NCBI GenBank assembly: GCA_014240065.1
Contig: JAAZXR010000004.1
Location: forward strand, 97,910-130,192
Origin: Myxococcales bacterium
GTDB lineage: Bacteria; Myxococcota_A; Polyangia; Nannocystales; Nannocystaceae
Reading direction: 5' to 3'
DNA: 32,283 bases
In this document: piece after piece, positions 1 through 8,564 of the stretch
Numbering within the stretch: position 1 is the first letter of the stretch
How the letters are laid out: each line of letters starts with the position of its first letter
Program-made: the position numbers and the translations under genes
Notes under the pieces: generated by a model
Databases searched by the model: none
What the model was told of the DNA's origin: nothing
The model's input: only the letters and a program-made list of their open reading frames with translations

Positions 1-11
1 TCAGAATGTGA

Positions 12-593
12 TCAATTGGGCGCGCCTCCCACACCCGATCGCAGCGCCGCGGTCCCATGTCCCACCCTCAACACCACCTCGTCGGCGGCGCCTCGCCCGA
101 GGCGAATACCGTGGGCGCGCGCGTGCGAGGTCAGCCACCCCACCGCCTCCCTGTCGTTGCCGGGCGCCTTGAACCGCTCGATGTGACCGTGGGGTGACTT
201 CGTCACCGCCTTCACGAGGCGGCTCGTGCTGCGAAGTCCACCGCTGCTCACCAGCAGCAGCGTCGTCGGAGACGGCGCCTGTACATAGGCCAGCAGCGCG
301 TCCATGCACTTGTCGGCGGGCGGCGCGTCCTTCACGTGTTTACCGAAGCTCTCCGGCGCCGAGAGCTCCACCAGTCGCTGCGGCGCCATCATCGGGAGCT
401 GCTGACACGCCGCCTTTACCGGACCGAAACCCTCCGTGTAGGCGGCGTCGAAGACCTCGTGGTTGAACGCCTCCAGCCCCGCCGCGGCGCCCAAGCTCCG
501 GCCACGCGCCTCGCCGATGGCGGCCTCGATGCGCTCCGTGTCATCCCCCCACAGCAACACCACTCGCGGCCGCTCACCCGCCTCACCCGTCAT
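12..593 (-). pseudogene. holA: DNA polymerase III delta subunit, N-terminal part only (truncated or frameshifted)
   Basis: The 193-residue frame looks like HolA, the clamp-loader delta subunit that opens the beta sliding clamp. It has the N-terminal 'VVLLWGDD' strand, a central 'MMAPQRLVELSAPESFG' segment matching the family's region where the protein reads '...RRLVVVRDAE', and the 'TTLLLVSS' strand. Family members run about 330-350 residues, so the last part of domain II and all of domain III, the collar, are missing. The family-like sequence breaks off after 'RVGHGTAALRS', where an acidic/basic helix is expected; the frame ends seven residues later at positions 12-14. One other minus-strand frame stays open to the window edge, so a frameshift or a boundary artefact is possible. 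The start overlaps the end of the upstream methyltransferase gene by 11 bases, suggesting co-transcription. Confidence 0.65.
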
Positions 594-1887
594 CGGGCGC
601 AGGCTCCCGATCTCGATTGAGCACAGCCACGATCTCCACCTCCGCGGTCATCGGCATCATGTCGAAGATCCGCACGTCCACGGCGCGGAACCCCTCGGAC
701 AACAACACCTCCAGATCTCTCGCGAGCGTCGACGGATCGCACGACACGTACACGATCCGCGAGCGCGCGACCTTGGCGACGAGCTTGGAGGCCTCTTTGC
801 CCAGCCCCGCCCGCGGGGGGTCCACGACGACCACGTCGAATCGACGCCCTTGGCGGGCGTAGCGCTGCAGCTCGGTCTGACTCGCACCGCGTCGCGCTCG
901 AACCTTCAGGTCGGTGGCTTGGATCATCTCGCGGAGCCGACCGATGGCCTCACGATCATCGTCCACCGCCCACACACCGGCGGCGCCCTCCGCGAGCGCG
1001 CGCGTGAGGTTGCCACCACCGCAAAACAACTCCAGCACCTTGTGACCCTCCGAGGCCGTCGCCTTGGCCACGTGGTCGACGAGCGCCTCATTTTGCGCGG
1101 CTTGGGCCTGCGCGAACACGAAGGGCGTCGCAGCGATGGGCAGACGGCCGCCCTCTCCATCGATGGCCAGCGCCGCCACTCCGGCCGTCGCCCGGTTCCG
1201 TCCACCGCGGAACGTGATCCCCACGAGGACCTCGTCGAGCAGGCGCTCCGCCGCCGCCATACGCGCGCTGCTCGGAGCCACGCCGCCGAGTCCGAGCACG
1301 ACGCGCCCTCCGTCCGTCAGCCCGTGGATCTCTCCCCGCTCGGGGAGCACCTCCGCGATCTCCCGGAGTTTTTGAAGCGCCGCATCGAGGACTGGGTGAA
1401 GCACGAGGCATCGATCCACGTCCACCACCCGCCGCGACCGCGCCCCGAAGAAGCCCAACGAGATCGCCCCGTCCTGCACCTCGTAGTGCAGTCGCGCGCG
1501 GCGGCGATATCCCGCGTGCGCGGGGCTCGGGATGACGCGCTTCACCTCCACGGGCAGCCGGCGAAGCTGGCCCCGCACGATCTCCGCCTTGTGCTCCGCC
1601 TGCCGCTCGGGATCAATATGTTGCCACTGGCACCCGCCACACCCTGCCGCGTAGGGACACGACGGCTCCACCCGCTCTGGCGACGCCTCGAGCACCTCCA
1701 CAACGCGCCCCCGGCGGCGCTTCGCGTTCGCCTCCAGCGGCTCCACCCGCACCAGTTCCCCAGGGATCGCCCCCTCCACGAACCAGGTCTCTCGCGTCTC
1801 CGGTCGCTCAGGGTGCGCGATGGCATCCCCTCCGTGAGCGAGGGCGCGCACGCGCAATTCTACGGGGTCAGTCACGTCGCGGACCAT
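583..1887 (-). CDS. TrmA/RlmD-family RNA (uracil-5-)-methyltransferase
   Basis: A SAM-dependent enzyme predicted to make 5-methyluridine in 23S rRNA or tRNA. At 434 residues it has the usual RlmD/RumA length. The N-terminal ~60 residues fit a TRAM RNA-binding domain. Next comes 'CPYAAGCGGCQWQHI', with the Cys pattern that binds a 4Fe-4S cluster in this family. The SAM-binding motif is 'VLELFCGGGNLTRALA', followed by 'VVVDPPRAGLG' and 'IVYVSCDPSTLARDL', which carries the nucleophilic Cys. Which uridine is modified cannot be told from sequence alone, so no symbol is given. It lies 26 bases from a divergent outer-membrane protein gene, so its promoter must lie in or near that short gap, and the downstream holA fragment overlaps its 3' end. 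Confidence 0.93.
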   Translation of the reverse strand: MVRDVTDPVELRVRALAHGGDAIAHPERPETRETWFVEGAIPGELVRVEPLEANAKRRRGRVVEVLEASPERVEPSCPYAAGCGGCQWQHIDPERQAEHKAEIVRGQLRRLPVEVKRVIPSPAHAGYRRRARLHYEVQDGAISLGFFGARSRRVVDVDRCLVLHPVLDAALQKLREIAEVLPERGEIHGLTDGGRVVLGLGGVAPSSARMAAAERLLDEVLVGITFRGGRNRATAGVAALAIDGEGGRLPIAATPFVFAQAQAAQNEALVDHVAKATASEGHKVLELFCGGGNLTRALAEGAAGVWAVDDDREAIGRLREMIQATDLKVRARRGASQTELQRYARQGRRFDVVVVDPPRAGLGKEASKLVAKVARSRIVYVSCDPSTLARDLEVLLSEGFRAVDVRIFDMMPMTAEVEIVAVLNRDREPAPDDG

Positions 1888-1913
1888 ACCACTTGCGGGC
1901 TATCCTCGGGCGC

Positions 1914-2672
1914 ATGTGGTCGCTCGCCCTCGTCGTCACCCTCGGTCAGGCCTCACCGCCCGCGGTGGCCCCCAGGGGAGCGGTGGCGCCCAGCCCCACC
2001 GAGCCGGACGCTCCGACACCGCCGGTCCCCTTGCCTCCGGTGTCTCCGCCTCCCGACGCGAGCGGCGCCGCAGCACCGCGCGACGCGGGGAACCGCGGCC
2101 CCATCGCAGGGCAGCTCGCCGTCGCCTACGAGGGGCGGACGTGGAGCAGGCAGCGCCGGTGGCTGAGCAGCGTCCAGGTCGCGGGGGGAATCGCGACCGG
2201 ATTTGGCCTCACCGCGAACCTCACCGTGGCCCCGACCTCACCGTATTTCACCACCTTGCAGCACCGCGCGTCGAGCACCACCGTGGCCGCGCGACTGCAC
2301 CAGCTCCCCATCACGGCCGAGCTCGGCTACCTCCACCAGTTCGCGCGGGTGGGGCTCGAGGCCGTGGCGGCCGGGGGCGTGGTCGTCCAACACCTCAGCA
2401 CGACCACCATCCCCTTCGACACCGACGGGACAGCGCCCCTGAGGGTCCAGGGTGAATGGTACAGCGACGGAGTTTTGGGCGCGCACGCGGGCCTTCGAGT
2501 CCACATCACGCCACGCTTCGCCCTCCGGTTTCGAGCCGGCGTCGAGCTCCTCGTGCGCGGCGTCACCCCCGTCGTCCAATTCGCCGACGGCGCCCAAACC
2601 ACCGCCGCGGCGGTCGCAGACCCGGAGCGTGTCCGCGGCGTCTTCAGCCTCGGCTTCTCACTCCGCCCGTGA
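1914..2672 (+). CDS. Predicted outer-membrane beta-barrel protein, family not recognised
   Basis: A 252-residue exported protein. The start at the ATG at 1914 gives a short signal peptide ('MWSLALVVTLGQASPPAVA'); a TTG seven codons earlier is also possible. A Pro/Ala-rich linker of about 45 residues follows, and then alternating hydrophobic/polar strands separated by Gly-rich turns (for example 'VQVAGGIATGFGLTANLTV', 'AELGYLHQFARVGLEAVAAG', 'ALRFRAGVELLVRGV'). The last strand is 'GVFSLGFSLRP', aromatic near the C-terminus as in many outer-membrane barrels. About eight strands can be guessed. I do not recognise a named family. It is monocistronic and convergent with the acyl-CoA dehydrogenase gene, whose 3' end lies 9 bases away. 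Confidence 0.75.
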   Translation: MWSLALVVTLGQASPPAVAPRGAVAPSPTEPDAPTPPVPLPPVSPPPDASGAAAPRDAGNRGPIAGQLAVAYEGRTWSRQRRWLSSVQVAGGIATGFGLTANLTVAPTSPYFTTLQHRASSTTVAARLHQLPITAELGYLHQFARVGLEAVAAGGVVVQHLSTTTIPFDTDGTAPLRVQGEWYSDGVLGAHAGLRVHITPRFALRFRAGVELLVRGVTPVVQFADGAQTTAAAVADPERVRGVFSLGFSLRP

Positions 2673-2681
2673 TCGTGCGTC

Positions 2682-3842
2682 TCACGAGCGGCCGCCGAAT
2701 CGCCGCGCGATGTCCCGCGAGATGACGATGCGTTGGATCTGTGAGGTGCCCTCGTAGATCGAGGTCACGCGGATGTCTCGGAGGGCGCGCTCCACCGGGT
2801 ACTCCCGGGTGTAGCCGTAGCCGCCCAACACCTGCAGCGAGCGGTCGCAGATGTCGAAGCCTCGCTCGCTCGCGAACAGCTTCGCCATGGAGGCCTCCCG
2901 CGTGAAGGGCTTGCCCTGATCCTTGAGCCACGCGGCGTTGAGTGTCATCAACTCCATGGCGTCGAGCTCGGTCGCGTTGTCGGCGAGCATCCACTGGATC
3001 GCCTGGTAGGTCATGATGGGGGCGCCGAACTGGGTGCGCTCTTGGGCGTAGTCCAAGGCAAATTCATGGGCGCCGCGCGCGACGCCAGAGGCCAGCGAGG
3101 CGATGCCGATTCGCCCGCCATCGAGCGCCATCATCGCGATCCTAAAGCCCTCGCCTTCCTCGCCCAACAGCCCGTCCTCGCCCACCTCCACCTCGTGCAA
3201 TTCGAGGGCGGTCGTGGTGCTGCCGTGCTGGCCCATCTTCTCCTCGGGCTTGCCTCGGACGAGCCCGGGCGCGTCACCAGGGACGAGGAACGCCGACAAG
3301 CCCCGCGCTCCGGGTGCGTCAGAGGTGCGGGCCCAGACGATGAACAGCCCCGCGTGGGTGCCGGAGGTGATCCAGAGCTTGTTGCCGGTGATGGACCAGC
3401 CCTTGTCGGTGCGGGTGGCCTTGGTGAGCATGCGGCTCGGATCGCTGCCGGCGCCGGCCTCCGAGAGCGCGAAGCCCCCCACCACGTATTCGCCAGAGCA
3501 CAGGCGGGTCACGTGGGACTCGCGTTGCGCCTCGGTCCCGAACGCGCAGATGACCTCAGCGACCATATTCGACACGGTCATCGCCACCGTGGTCGCGGCG
3601 CAGGTCCGCGCCAACTCCATCACGCTCAGGGCGTACGACACCGCCCCCGCCTCCACGCCACCGTAGGCCTCGGGCACGTTGATCCCCAGCAGCCCGAGGT
3701 CCGCCGCCTGCCGAAGGCTGTCTTCCGGGAACCCGCCTTCGTGGTCCAGGGCGGTCGCCCTCGGCGCCAAAATTCTGTCCGCGTACTGACGCGCGCCCTC
3801 GCGCATCATCTCTTGCGTTTCGCTCGGCTGAAACTCGAACAT
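2682..3842 (-). CDS. Acyl-CoA dehydrogenase (second copy, end of operon)
   Basis: An FAD enzyme that oxidises acyl-CoA to trans-2-enoyl-CoA and passes electrons to ETF. Its 386 residues match the family length. Signature 1 is 'GFALSEAGAGSDPSRM' and signature 2 is 'LGGYGYTREYPVERALRDI'. The catalytic base is the Glu of 'YEGTSQIQR' (about residue 364). It is the last gene of a six-gene minus-strand operon, 12 bases after the lipoprotein gene, and starts at an ATG. It resembles the other dehydrogenase of the operon in layout but differs widely in sequence, so the two are old paralogs, probably with different chain-length or branch preference (inference). Substrate cannot be fixed from sequence; short-chain is favoured by the neighbours. 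No etfAB genes are present in the window. Confidence 0.95.
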   Translation of the reverse strand: MFEFQPSETQEMMREGARQYADRILAPRATALDHEGGFPEDSLRQAADLGLLGINVPEAYGGVEAGAVSYALSVMELARTCAATTVAMTVSNMVAEVICAFGTEAQRESHVTRLCSGEYVVGGFALSEAGAGSDPSRMLTKATRTDKGWSITGNKLWITSGTHAGLFIVWARTSDAPGARGLSAFLVPGDAPGLVRGKPEEKMGQHGSTTTALELHEVEVGEDGLLGEEGEGFRIAMMALDGGRIGIASLASGVARGAHEFALDYAQERTQFGAPIMTYQAIQWMLADNATELDAMELMTLNAAWLKDQGKPFTREASMAKLFASERGFDICDRSLQVLGGYGYTREYPVERALRDIRVTSIYEGTSQIQRIVISRDIARRFGGRS

Positions 3843-3854
3843 CTCAGGGTAGGA

Positions 3855-4382
3855 CTACCAGGCTTCGCCCATTCGTCCAATGTGCGTGTGCACATATCGC
3901 ACCTCTGGAGGCGGATCGAACTCCCAGTCCGCCACTTTTTCGTGCACACAGGGCTCAAACTCGTCGGCGTCGCGCGCGACGGCGCCGTCGGCGACCCTCC
4001 GCTCCTTGATGTCCACATCGAAGATTCTCACGTCCGCCACGATCCCGGAGGTCTCAATCGCCATCTCGATGGTGAAGGTCCCCGCGACCCAGCGATTCTC
4101 AAGCCTGGACATCTCCTCCTCCAAGCAGTGCTCGAAGTCGGTGATGTAGACCTCCGAGATGGTCTGCTCGATGCTCGCGAGGGTCGCCGGCAAAATCCCG
4201 GTCCCGACATCTTCATACTCTTGCTGGTCCGACGCGACCTGAATGTCCTGGGAGTAATGGTCTTGCTGCTCGAACTGCGAGTAGAGCTCGTCGTTCGTGT
4301 GCTCGGTCGTGTCGACGGTCTTGCATCCGGTCAGGGCCACGACCCCGCTCACTAAAATCCACTGCGCTGTGCGTACGTTCAT
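3855..4382 (-). CDS. Lipoprotein with TonB/AgmX-like C-terminal domain
   Basis: A 175-residue predicted lipoprotein. The start is placed at the ATG at 4382 because it gives a compact signal peptide ending in the lipobox 'VALTGC', with Cys20 as the lipidated residue; an upstream in-frame start at 4415 would bury this signal. Residues ~25-75 are acidic and Gln-rich and probably disordered. From about residue 90 the pattern 'ENRWVAGTFTIEMAIETSG', a conserved Cys, and 'DWEFDPPPE' resembles the TonB C-terminal-like domain found at the ends of AgmX/PglI and related myxobacterial proteins (family assignment by pattern only). It sits between two acyl-CoA dehydrogenase genes (gaps of 52 and 12 bases), an odd place for an envelope lipoprotein. 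Its role is unknown. Confidence 0.8.
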   Translation of the reverse strand: MNVRTAQWILVSGVVALTGCKTVDTTEHTNDELYSQFEQQDHYSQDIQVASDQQEYEDVGTGILPATLASIEQTISEVYITDFEHCLEEEMSRLENRWVAGTFTIEMAIETSGIVADVRIFDVDIKERRVADGAVARDADEFEPCVHEKVADWEFDPPPEVRYVHTHIGRMGEAW

Positions 4383-4434
4383 GATGATCCCCTTGGCCTG
4401 CGCCAAGTCTACCATCCTTCGCCAGCGGCGTCCG

Positions 4435-5577
4435 CTAGCGGCGCGCGATGGAGGCGGCGATGACGACCCGCTGAATCTCGCTGGTGCCCTCGTAGATCTC
4501 CGTTATCTTGGCATCTCGGTAGAAACGCTCCACGGGATACTCGGTGACGTAGCCGTTGCCGCCAAACACCTGAATGGCGTTCTTCGCGGCCTTGTTGGCC
4601 ACCTCGGAGGCCATCAACTTCGCCATCGCAGACTCCTTGGAGTGGCGTTTCCCGCACGACTTCATCCACGCCGCCCGGTAGGTCAGCATGCGCGCCGCCA
4701 TGATCTCCGTCTCCATATCGGCGAGCATGAACCCGATGGCCTGATGATCGATGATGCGCCGACCGAAGGTCTTTCGGTCGCAGGCGTACTCGGCGGCCGC
4801 TTCGAAGGCCGCTTGAGCGATGCCCAAGGCCTGCGCGGCGATGCCGATGCGCCCGGCGTCGAGAGTGCTCATGGCGACCTTAAACCCGTCCCCGTCCTGT
4901 CCAAGACGCTGGGTGGCGCTCACCCGATGGTCCTCAAAGAACACCTGGCAGGAGTGGCTCGCACGAATCCCAAGCTTGTCATCCTTGGGGCCGCGTCGAA
5001 TTCCCTCCCCGTTCATGTCCACCACGAAGGAGCTGATGCCGCGATGTCCGGCCGCGGGGTCGGTCATGCACATCAACACGCCCGTGTCGGCCTGGGGGCC
5101 GTTGGTGATCCAGTTTTTGGTCCCGTTGATCAGGTAGTCGTCGCCGTCGCGCACGGCCACAGTCTTTTGGGCGGCGGCGTCGGAGCCGGCCTCGGGCTCC
5201 GACAACATGAAACAGCCGAGCTTGTCCCCGCGGGCGAGGTCCTTGAGCCAGCGCTCTTTTTGCTCGTCGTTGGCCCACTTGCTCAGGGGCTCACAGACCA
5301 GGGAGTTGTTGACGCTCATGATGACGCCCGTGGACGCGCAGGCGGCGGAGATCTCCTCCATGGCGATCACGTAGGAGATGGTGTCGAACTCGCTGCCGTC
5401 CCACGCCTCCTCCACCTCCATGCCGAGCAGGCCGAGTTGGGCCATCTCATCGACGAGCTCTTTGGGGTAGCGCGCCTCCTTGTCGATCTGCGCGGCGATG
5501 GGCTTGACGCGGCGGGCCGCGAATTCTCTCGCGGTGGTTCGCACCGCCTCATGTTCGTCCGTGAGCTGAAATTCCAC
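4435..5577 (-). CDS. Acyl-CoA dehydrogenase (butyryl-CoA dehydrogenase-like)
   Basis: 380 residues, typical of short-chain acyl-CoA dehydrogenases of the BCD/SCAD type. It shows 'CFMLSEPEAGSDAAAQ' (signature 1), 'FGGNGYVTEYPVERFYRDA' (signature 2) and the catalytic Glu in 'IYEGTSEIQR' (about residue 363). The motif order and the 'EYPVERFYRDAKITEIYEGT' run are those of butyryl-CoA-type enzymes. The start is a GTG at 5577 with a GAGGA ribosome-binding site seven bases upstream. It follows the enoyl-CoA hydratase gene by 24 bases. With thiolase, 3-hydroxybutyryl-CoA dehydrogenase and hydratase it completes the cycle between butyryl-CoA and acetyl-CoA; which direction runs in vivo cannot be told. 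Confidence 0.95.
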   Translation of the reverse strand: MEFQLTDEHEAVRTTAREFAARRVKPIAAQIDKEARYPKELVDEMAQLGLLGMEVEEAWDGSEFDTISYVIAMEEISAACASTGVIMSVNNSLVCEPLSKWANDEQKERWLKDLARGDKLGCFMLSEPEAGSDAAAQKTVAVRDGDDYLINGTKNWITNGPQADTGVLMCMTDPAAGHRGISSFVVDMNGEGIRRGPKDDKLGIRASHSCQVFFEDHRVSATQRLGQDGDGFKVAMSTLDAGRIGIAAQALGIAQAAFEAAAEYACDRKTFGRRIIDHQAIGFMLADMETEIMAARMLTYRAAWMKSCGKRHSKESAMAKLMASEVANKAAKNAIQVFGGNGYVTEYPVERFYRDAKITEIYEGTSEIQRVVIAASIARR

Positions 5578-5601
5578 GATGTCGTCCTCGTCTTCTCTGG
5601 A

Positions 5602-6393
5602 TCAGGCGTTTTTGAAATCTGGGCTGCGCTTGTCGATGAACGCGCGCATCCCCTCGGTTTGGTCTTCGGTGTTGAACAGGGAGGCGAATCCCTCCACCTC
5701 GATCTGGTTCGCCGCTTCGAGCGGCCGCTCTGCGCCTTCGTGCATCACCCGCTTCACCTTCGCGATGGCGCGCGGCCCCATGGTCGCGATGGTCTCCATG
5801 GTCGTCACCGCGGCCTCCATCAGCTCCTCGGGTGCGAGGACCTTGTTCACGAGCCCGAGCTCCAAGGCCCGCTCCGCGCGAATCATCTCCCCCGTCATGC
5901 ACAGCTCCATCGCCCGGGCCAGGCCGATGCGGCGGAGCAGCCGCTGCGAGCCGCCGAACCCCGGGATGACGCCGAGTTTCACCTCCGGCTGTCCAAAGCG
6001 CGCCTTGGCCGACGCGTAGATGAAATCGCAGGCGAGGGCGAGCTCGCAGCCCCCGCCGAGGGCGAAGCCTTGCACCGCCGCCATCACCGGCACCGGCAGG
6101 TTCGCGATGAGGTCGCCCACGGCGTGCCCGGCGCTCGCGAAGGTCATCGCGTCGTCCTCGCTCATGTCCGCCATGGCCGCGATGTCGGCCCCGGCCACGA
6201 AGGCTTTCTCTCCGGCGCCACACAGCACCACGCCGCGGACGTCGCCGGGGTGGGCCCCCTCGAGCATCGCGAAGGCCTCGTAGAGTTCGGACACGACGGT
6301 GGGGTTCAAGGCGTTGAGCACCTCGGGTCGGTTGACAGTGATGATGCGGATCGGCCCGCGATCCTCGATGAGCAGGGTCTTAAATTCTTTCAT
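5602..6393 (-). CDS. Enoyl-CoA hydratase (crotonase family)
   Basis: Hydrates trans-2-enoyl-CoA to 3-hydroxyacyl-CoA. 263 residues from the ATG at 6393, the normal crotonase length; longer in-frame starts would run into the end of the upstream gene and add a non-homologous leader. Seen: 'AFVAGADIAAMADM' for the CoA-binding/oxyanion region, 'ALGGGCELALACDFIYA' for the second oxyanion Gly and first catalytic Glu, and 'PEVKLGVIPGFGGSQRL' for the second catalytic Glu. The C-terminal 'GMRAFIDKRSPDFKN' is the usual end of bacterial short-chain hydratases. Only 5 bases separate it from the dehydrogenase gene before it, so translation is probably coupled. Confidence 0.96.
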   Translation of the reverse strand: MKEFKTLLIEDRGPIRIITVNRPEVLNALNPTVVSELYEAFAMLEGAHPGDVRGVVLCGAGEKAFVAGADIAAMADMSEDDAMTFASAGHAVGDLIANLPVPVMAAVQGFALGGGCELALACDFIYASAKARFGQPEVKLGVIPGFGGSQRLLRRIGLARAMELCMTGEMIRAERALELGLVNKVLAPEELMEAAVTTMETIATMGPRAIAKVKRVMHEGAERPLEAANQIEVEGFASLFNTEDQTEGMRAFIDKRSPDFKNA

Positions 6394-6398
6394 GGGGC

Positions 6399-7259
6399 TC
6401 AGTCCTTGCTGTAGTCGTAGAAGCCTCGCCCCGTCTTGCGGCCGTGCCATCCGGCGGCGACGTGCATGCGGAGGTTGTTGGCCGCGCGATATTTGTCGTC
6501 CCCCAGCTCGCGATGCAGCACATCCGCGATGGCGAGGCAGGTGTCGAGACCGATAAGATCCGCGAGCTCGAGCGGACCCATGGGATGGTTGAGCCCGAGC
6601 TTGGCGCCGGTGTCGATGTCCTCGGCCGTCCCGAGCCCCTCTTGGAGCGCGAAGCAGGCCTCGTTGATCAGCGGGATCAAGATGCGGTTGACGAGGAAAC
6701 CAGGGCAGTCCTTGGAGGTGATGACCGTTTTGCCCATCTCCACCGCGAGCGTCCGCGTCGCCTCGTAGGCGGCGTCCTCGGTCTGCAGCCCGCGGATAAG
6801 CTCCACGAGCTTCATGACCGGCACAGGGTTCATAAAGTGCATGCCCATCACAAGCTCCGGCCGCGAGGTCTCCGCCGCGAGCAGCGTGATCGAGATGCTC
6901 GAGGTGTTGGACGCGAGGATCTTGCCCGCGGGCAGCGCCTCGTCCATCGCCCGAAACAGCTTCTTTTTCAGGTCGATGTTCTCGGTGGCAGCCTCCACCG
7001 CGAAGTCGGCCTTCGCGAAGTCCGCCACGCTCGCCACCGGCGTGATGCGCTCCATGATGGCGTCCGCGTCGGCCTGGCTGGCCTTGCCCTTGTCCACACG
7101 ACGCTGCAGGCCCTTGCCTATCTTGGACTTCCCGGCCGTGGCGCGGTCGAGATCCACGTCCGCGAGCAACACCTGGTAGCCCGTGGCCGCGGCGACCTGG
7201 GCGATTCCTGCGCCCATCTGCCCTGCGCCCAATACTCCGATGACTTTAATTTCGCTCAT
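6399..7259 (-). CDS. hbd: 3-hydroxybutyryl-CoA dehydrogenase
   Basis: Oxidises (S)-3-hydroxybutyryl-CoA with NAD(P). 286 residues, the length of stand-alone Hbd/PaaH enzymes. The N-terminal Rossmann fold has 'VLGAGQMGAGIAQVAAATG'. The catalytic His lies in 'GMHFMNPVPVMKLVELIRG', and the C-terminal dimerisation domain has 'GFLVNRILIPLINEA' and 'LGLNHPMGPLELADLIGLD'. The ATG at 7259 has a GGAGAG ribosome-binding site just upstream. It is the second gene of the operon, 26 bases after thiolase. The cofactor, NAD or NADP, is not resolved. Confidence 0.96.
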   Translation of the reverse strand: MSEIKVIGVLGAGQMGAGIAQVAAATGYQVLLADVDLDRATAGKSKIGKGLQRRVDKGKASQADADAIMERITPVASVADFAKADFAVEAATENIDLKKKLFRAMDEALPAGKILASNTSSISITLLAAETSRPELVMGMHFMNPVPVMKLVELIRGLQTEDAAYEATRTLAVEMGKTVITSKDCPGFLVNRILIPLINEACFALQEGLGTAEDIDTGAKLGLNHPMGPLELADLIGLDTCLAIADVLHRELGDDKYRAANNLRMHVAAGWHGRKTGRGFYDYSKD

Positions 7260-7285
7260 GCTCTCTCCGTGTTGCTGGCTCGGGA

Positions 7286-8464
7286 TCAGCGCTCCACCAT
7301 GACGGCGACGGCTTCACCGCCGCCGATGCACAAGGAGGCCACGCCGCGCTTCGTGTCGGTCTGTTTCAAGGTGTACAAGAGGGTGGTCAGGATACGCGCC
7401 CCGGAGCATCCGATGGGGTGACCGAGGGCCACCGCGCCGCCACGTGGATTGATCCTCGCCGCGTCAATTCCAAGCTTGTCCTGGTTGGCGAGCGCCACCA
7501 CGGCGAACGCCTCGTTCACCTCCCAGTAGTCCACGTCCGCGACGGCGTGACCCGTCTTCGTCAGCAGTTTCTCCATGCTGCCCGCGGGGGCCGTGGTGAA
7601 CCACTCGGGGGCCTGGGCGTGGCTGGCGTAGGCGGTCAACTTGGCCAGCGGCTCAAGCCCTCGTCGCGTCGCCTCCTCCGCGGACATCACCACCACCGCG
7701 CTCGCGCCGTCGTTGAGTGTGGAGGCGTTCCCCGCGGTCACGGTGCCATCCTTTGTGAACGCCGCCCGCAGCTTGCCTAACTTCTCGATCTTGCCGCGAA
7801 ACGGCTCCTCGTCCGTGTCAACCACGACGGGGTCGCCCCGACGCTGGGGCACCGCCACCGGCACGATCTCCTCTGTGAACAGCCCCTCCTCCACCGCGGC
7901 CTGGGCCCGCCGGTAGCTCTCGGCCGCGTAGGCATCTTGTCGTTCGCGGTCGATCCCGCACTCCGAAGCGCACATCTCCCCCGCGTTGCCCATATGAAAG
8001 TTGTTGTAGGGATCCCAGAGGCCGTCGTGGACGAGCCCGTCCACCACCGTCTGATTTCCGAGGCGAAACCCGTCGCGGGCCTTGGGAAGCAAGTACGGGA
8101 CCTGAGACATGTTCTCCATGCCTCCCGCCACCACGATCTCAGCGTCGCCGGCCTTGATCGCCTGCGCCGCCATCATGACCGCCTTGAGCCCGGATCCGCA
8201 CACCTTGTTGAGCGTGACGCACCCCACAGAGTCCGGAAGCCCGGCGCCCTTGCTCGCCTGGCGGGCGGGCGCTTGCCCCACGCCCGCCGGGAGCACAGTC
8301 CCCATGAGCACCTCGTCCACGTCTTCCCCGGAGACGCTGGCGCGCTCGAGCGCCCCGCGAATGGCGATCGCCCCGAGCTCCGGACCAGAGACGGAGGCGA
8401 GGGATCCTTGAAAACTCCCAATGGGAGTACGAACAGCGCTGACGATGACGACTTCTCGAGACAT
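7286..8464 (-). CDS. Acetyl-CoA C-acetyltransferase (thiolase)
   Basis: Condenses two acetyl-CoA or cleaves 3-ketoacyl-CoA. 392 residues, typical of biosynthetic/degradative thiolase II. The acyl-accepting Cys89 lies in 'NKVCGSGLKAV', His349 in 'GGAVALGHPIGCSG', and the base Cys379 in 'SLCIGGGEA'. All three catalytic residues are present. It is the first gene of the minus-strand operon, starting at an ATG with about 295 bases of upstream non-coding sequence that contains a TTGACA box. Gene order thiolase-hbd-crotonase-acyl-CoA dehydrogenase matches butyrate-type or short-chain fatty-acid operons. Whether it feeds beta-oxidation, ketone-body use or butyryl-CoA synthesis is not decided. Confidence 0.96.
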   Translation of the reverse strand: MSREVVIVSAVRTPIGSFQGSLASVSGPELGAIAIRGALERASVSGEDVDEVLMGTVLPAGVGQAPARQASKGAGLPDSVGCVTLNKVCGSGLKAVMMAAQAIKAGDAEIVVAGGMENMSQVPYLLPKARDGFRLGNQTVVDGLVHDGLWDPYNNFHMGNAGEMCASECGIDRERQDAYAAESYRRAQAAVEEGLFTEEIVPVAVPQRRGDPVVVDTDEEPFRGKIEKLGKLRAAFTKDGTVTAGNASTLNDGASAVVVMSAEEATRRGLEPLAKLTAYASHAQAPEWFTTAPAGSMEKLLTKTGHAVADVDYWEVNEAFAVVALANQDKLGIDAARINPRGGAVALGHPIGCSGARILTTLLYTLKQTDTKRGVASLCIGGGEAVAVMVER

Positions 8465-8535
8465 GGGTGCACACTTTCACGGCGTGGAGGTGGCCCGCGA
8501 TGTGACGCGAGCCGCTGTTCCACGGCGGTGAGAGG

Positions 8536-8564
8536 GGCTTACCCGCCTGTTCGTTGGGTGTCAA
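8536..8564 (-). promoter_or_regulatory. Possible promoter of the acyl-CoA operon
   Basis: On the minus strand there is a perfect TTGACA at 8564-8559 and, 17 bases on, a weak -10 candidate TAAGCC at 8541-8536. It sits 72 bases upstream of the thiolase ATG. A short inverted repeat, GGCGG-AATTC-CCGCC on the plus strand near 8570-8584, lies just upstream of the -35 box and could be an operator. The -10 match is poor, so this is a tentative call. Otherwise I see no gene in 8465-8719. Confidence 0.35.

Noticed and set aside
463-2166. A 567-codon plus-strand frame opposite the RNA methyltransferase
   Set aside because: Antisense to a gene with full Fe-S, SAM and catalytic motifs; composition is that of a shadow frame.
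4297-6414. A 705-codon open frame on the plus strand opposite the acyl-CoA genes
   Set aside because: It is antisense to genes with clear family motifs; long antisense frames are expected in GC-rich DNA with biased third positions. The translation is rich in His, Arg, Gly and Leu with no domain.
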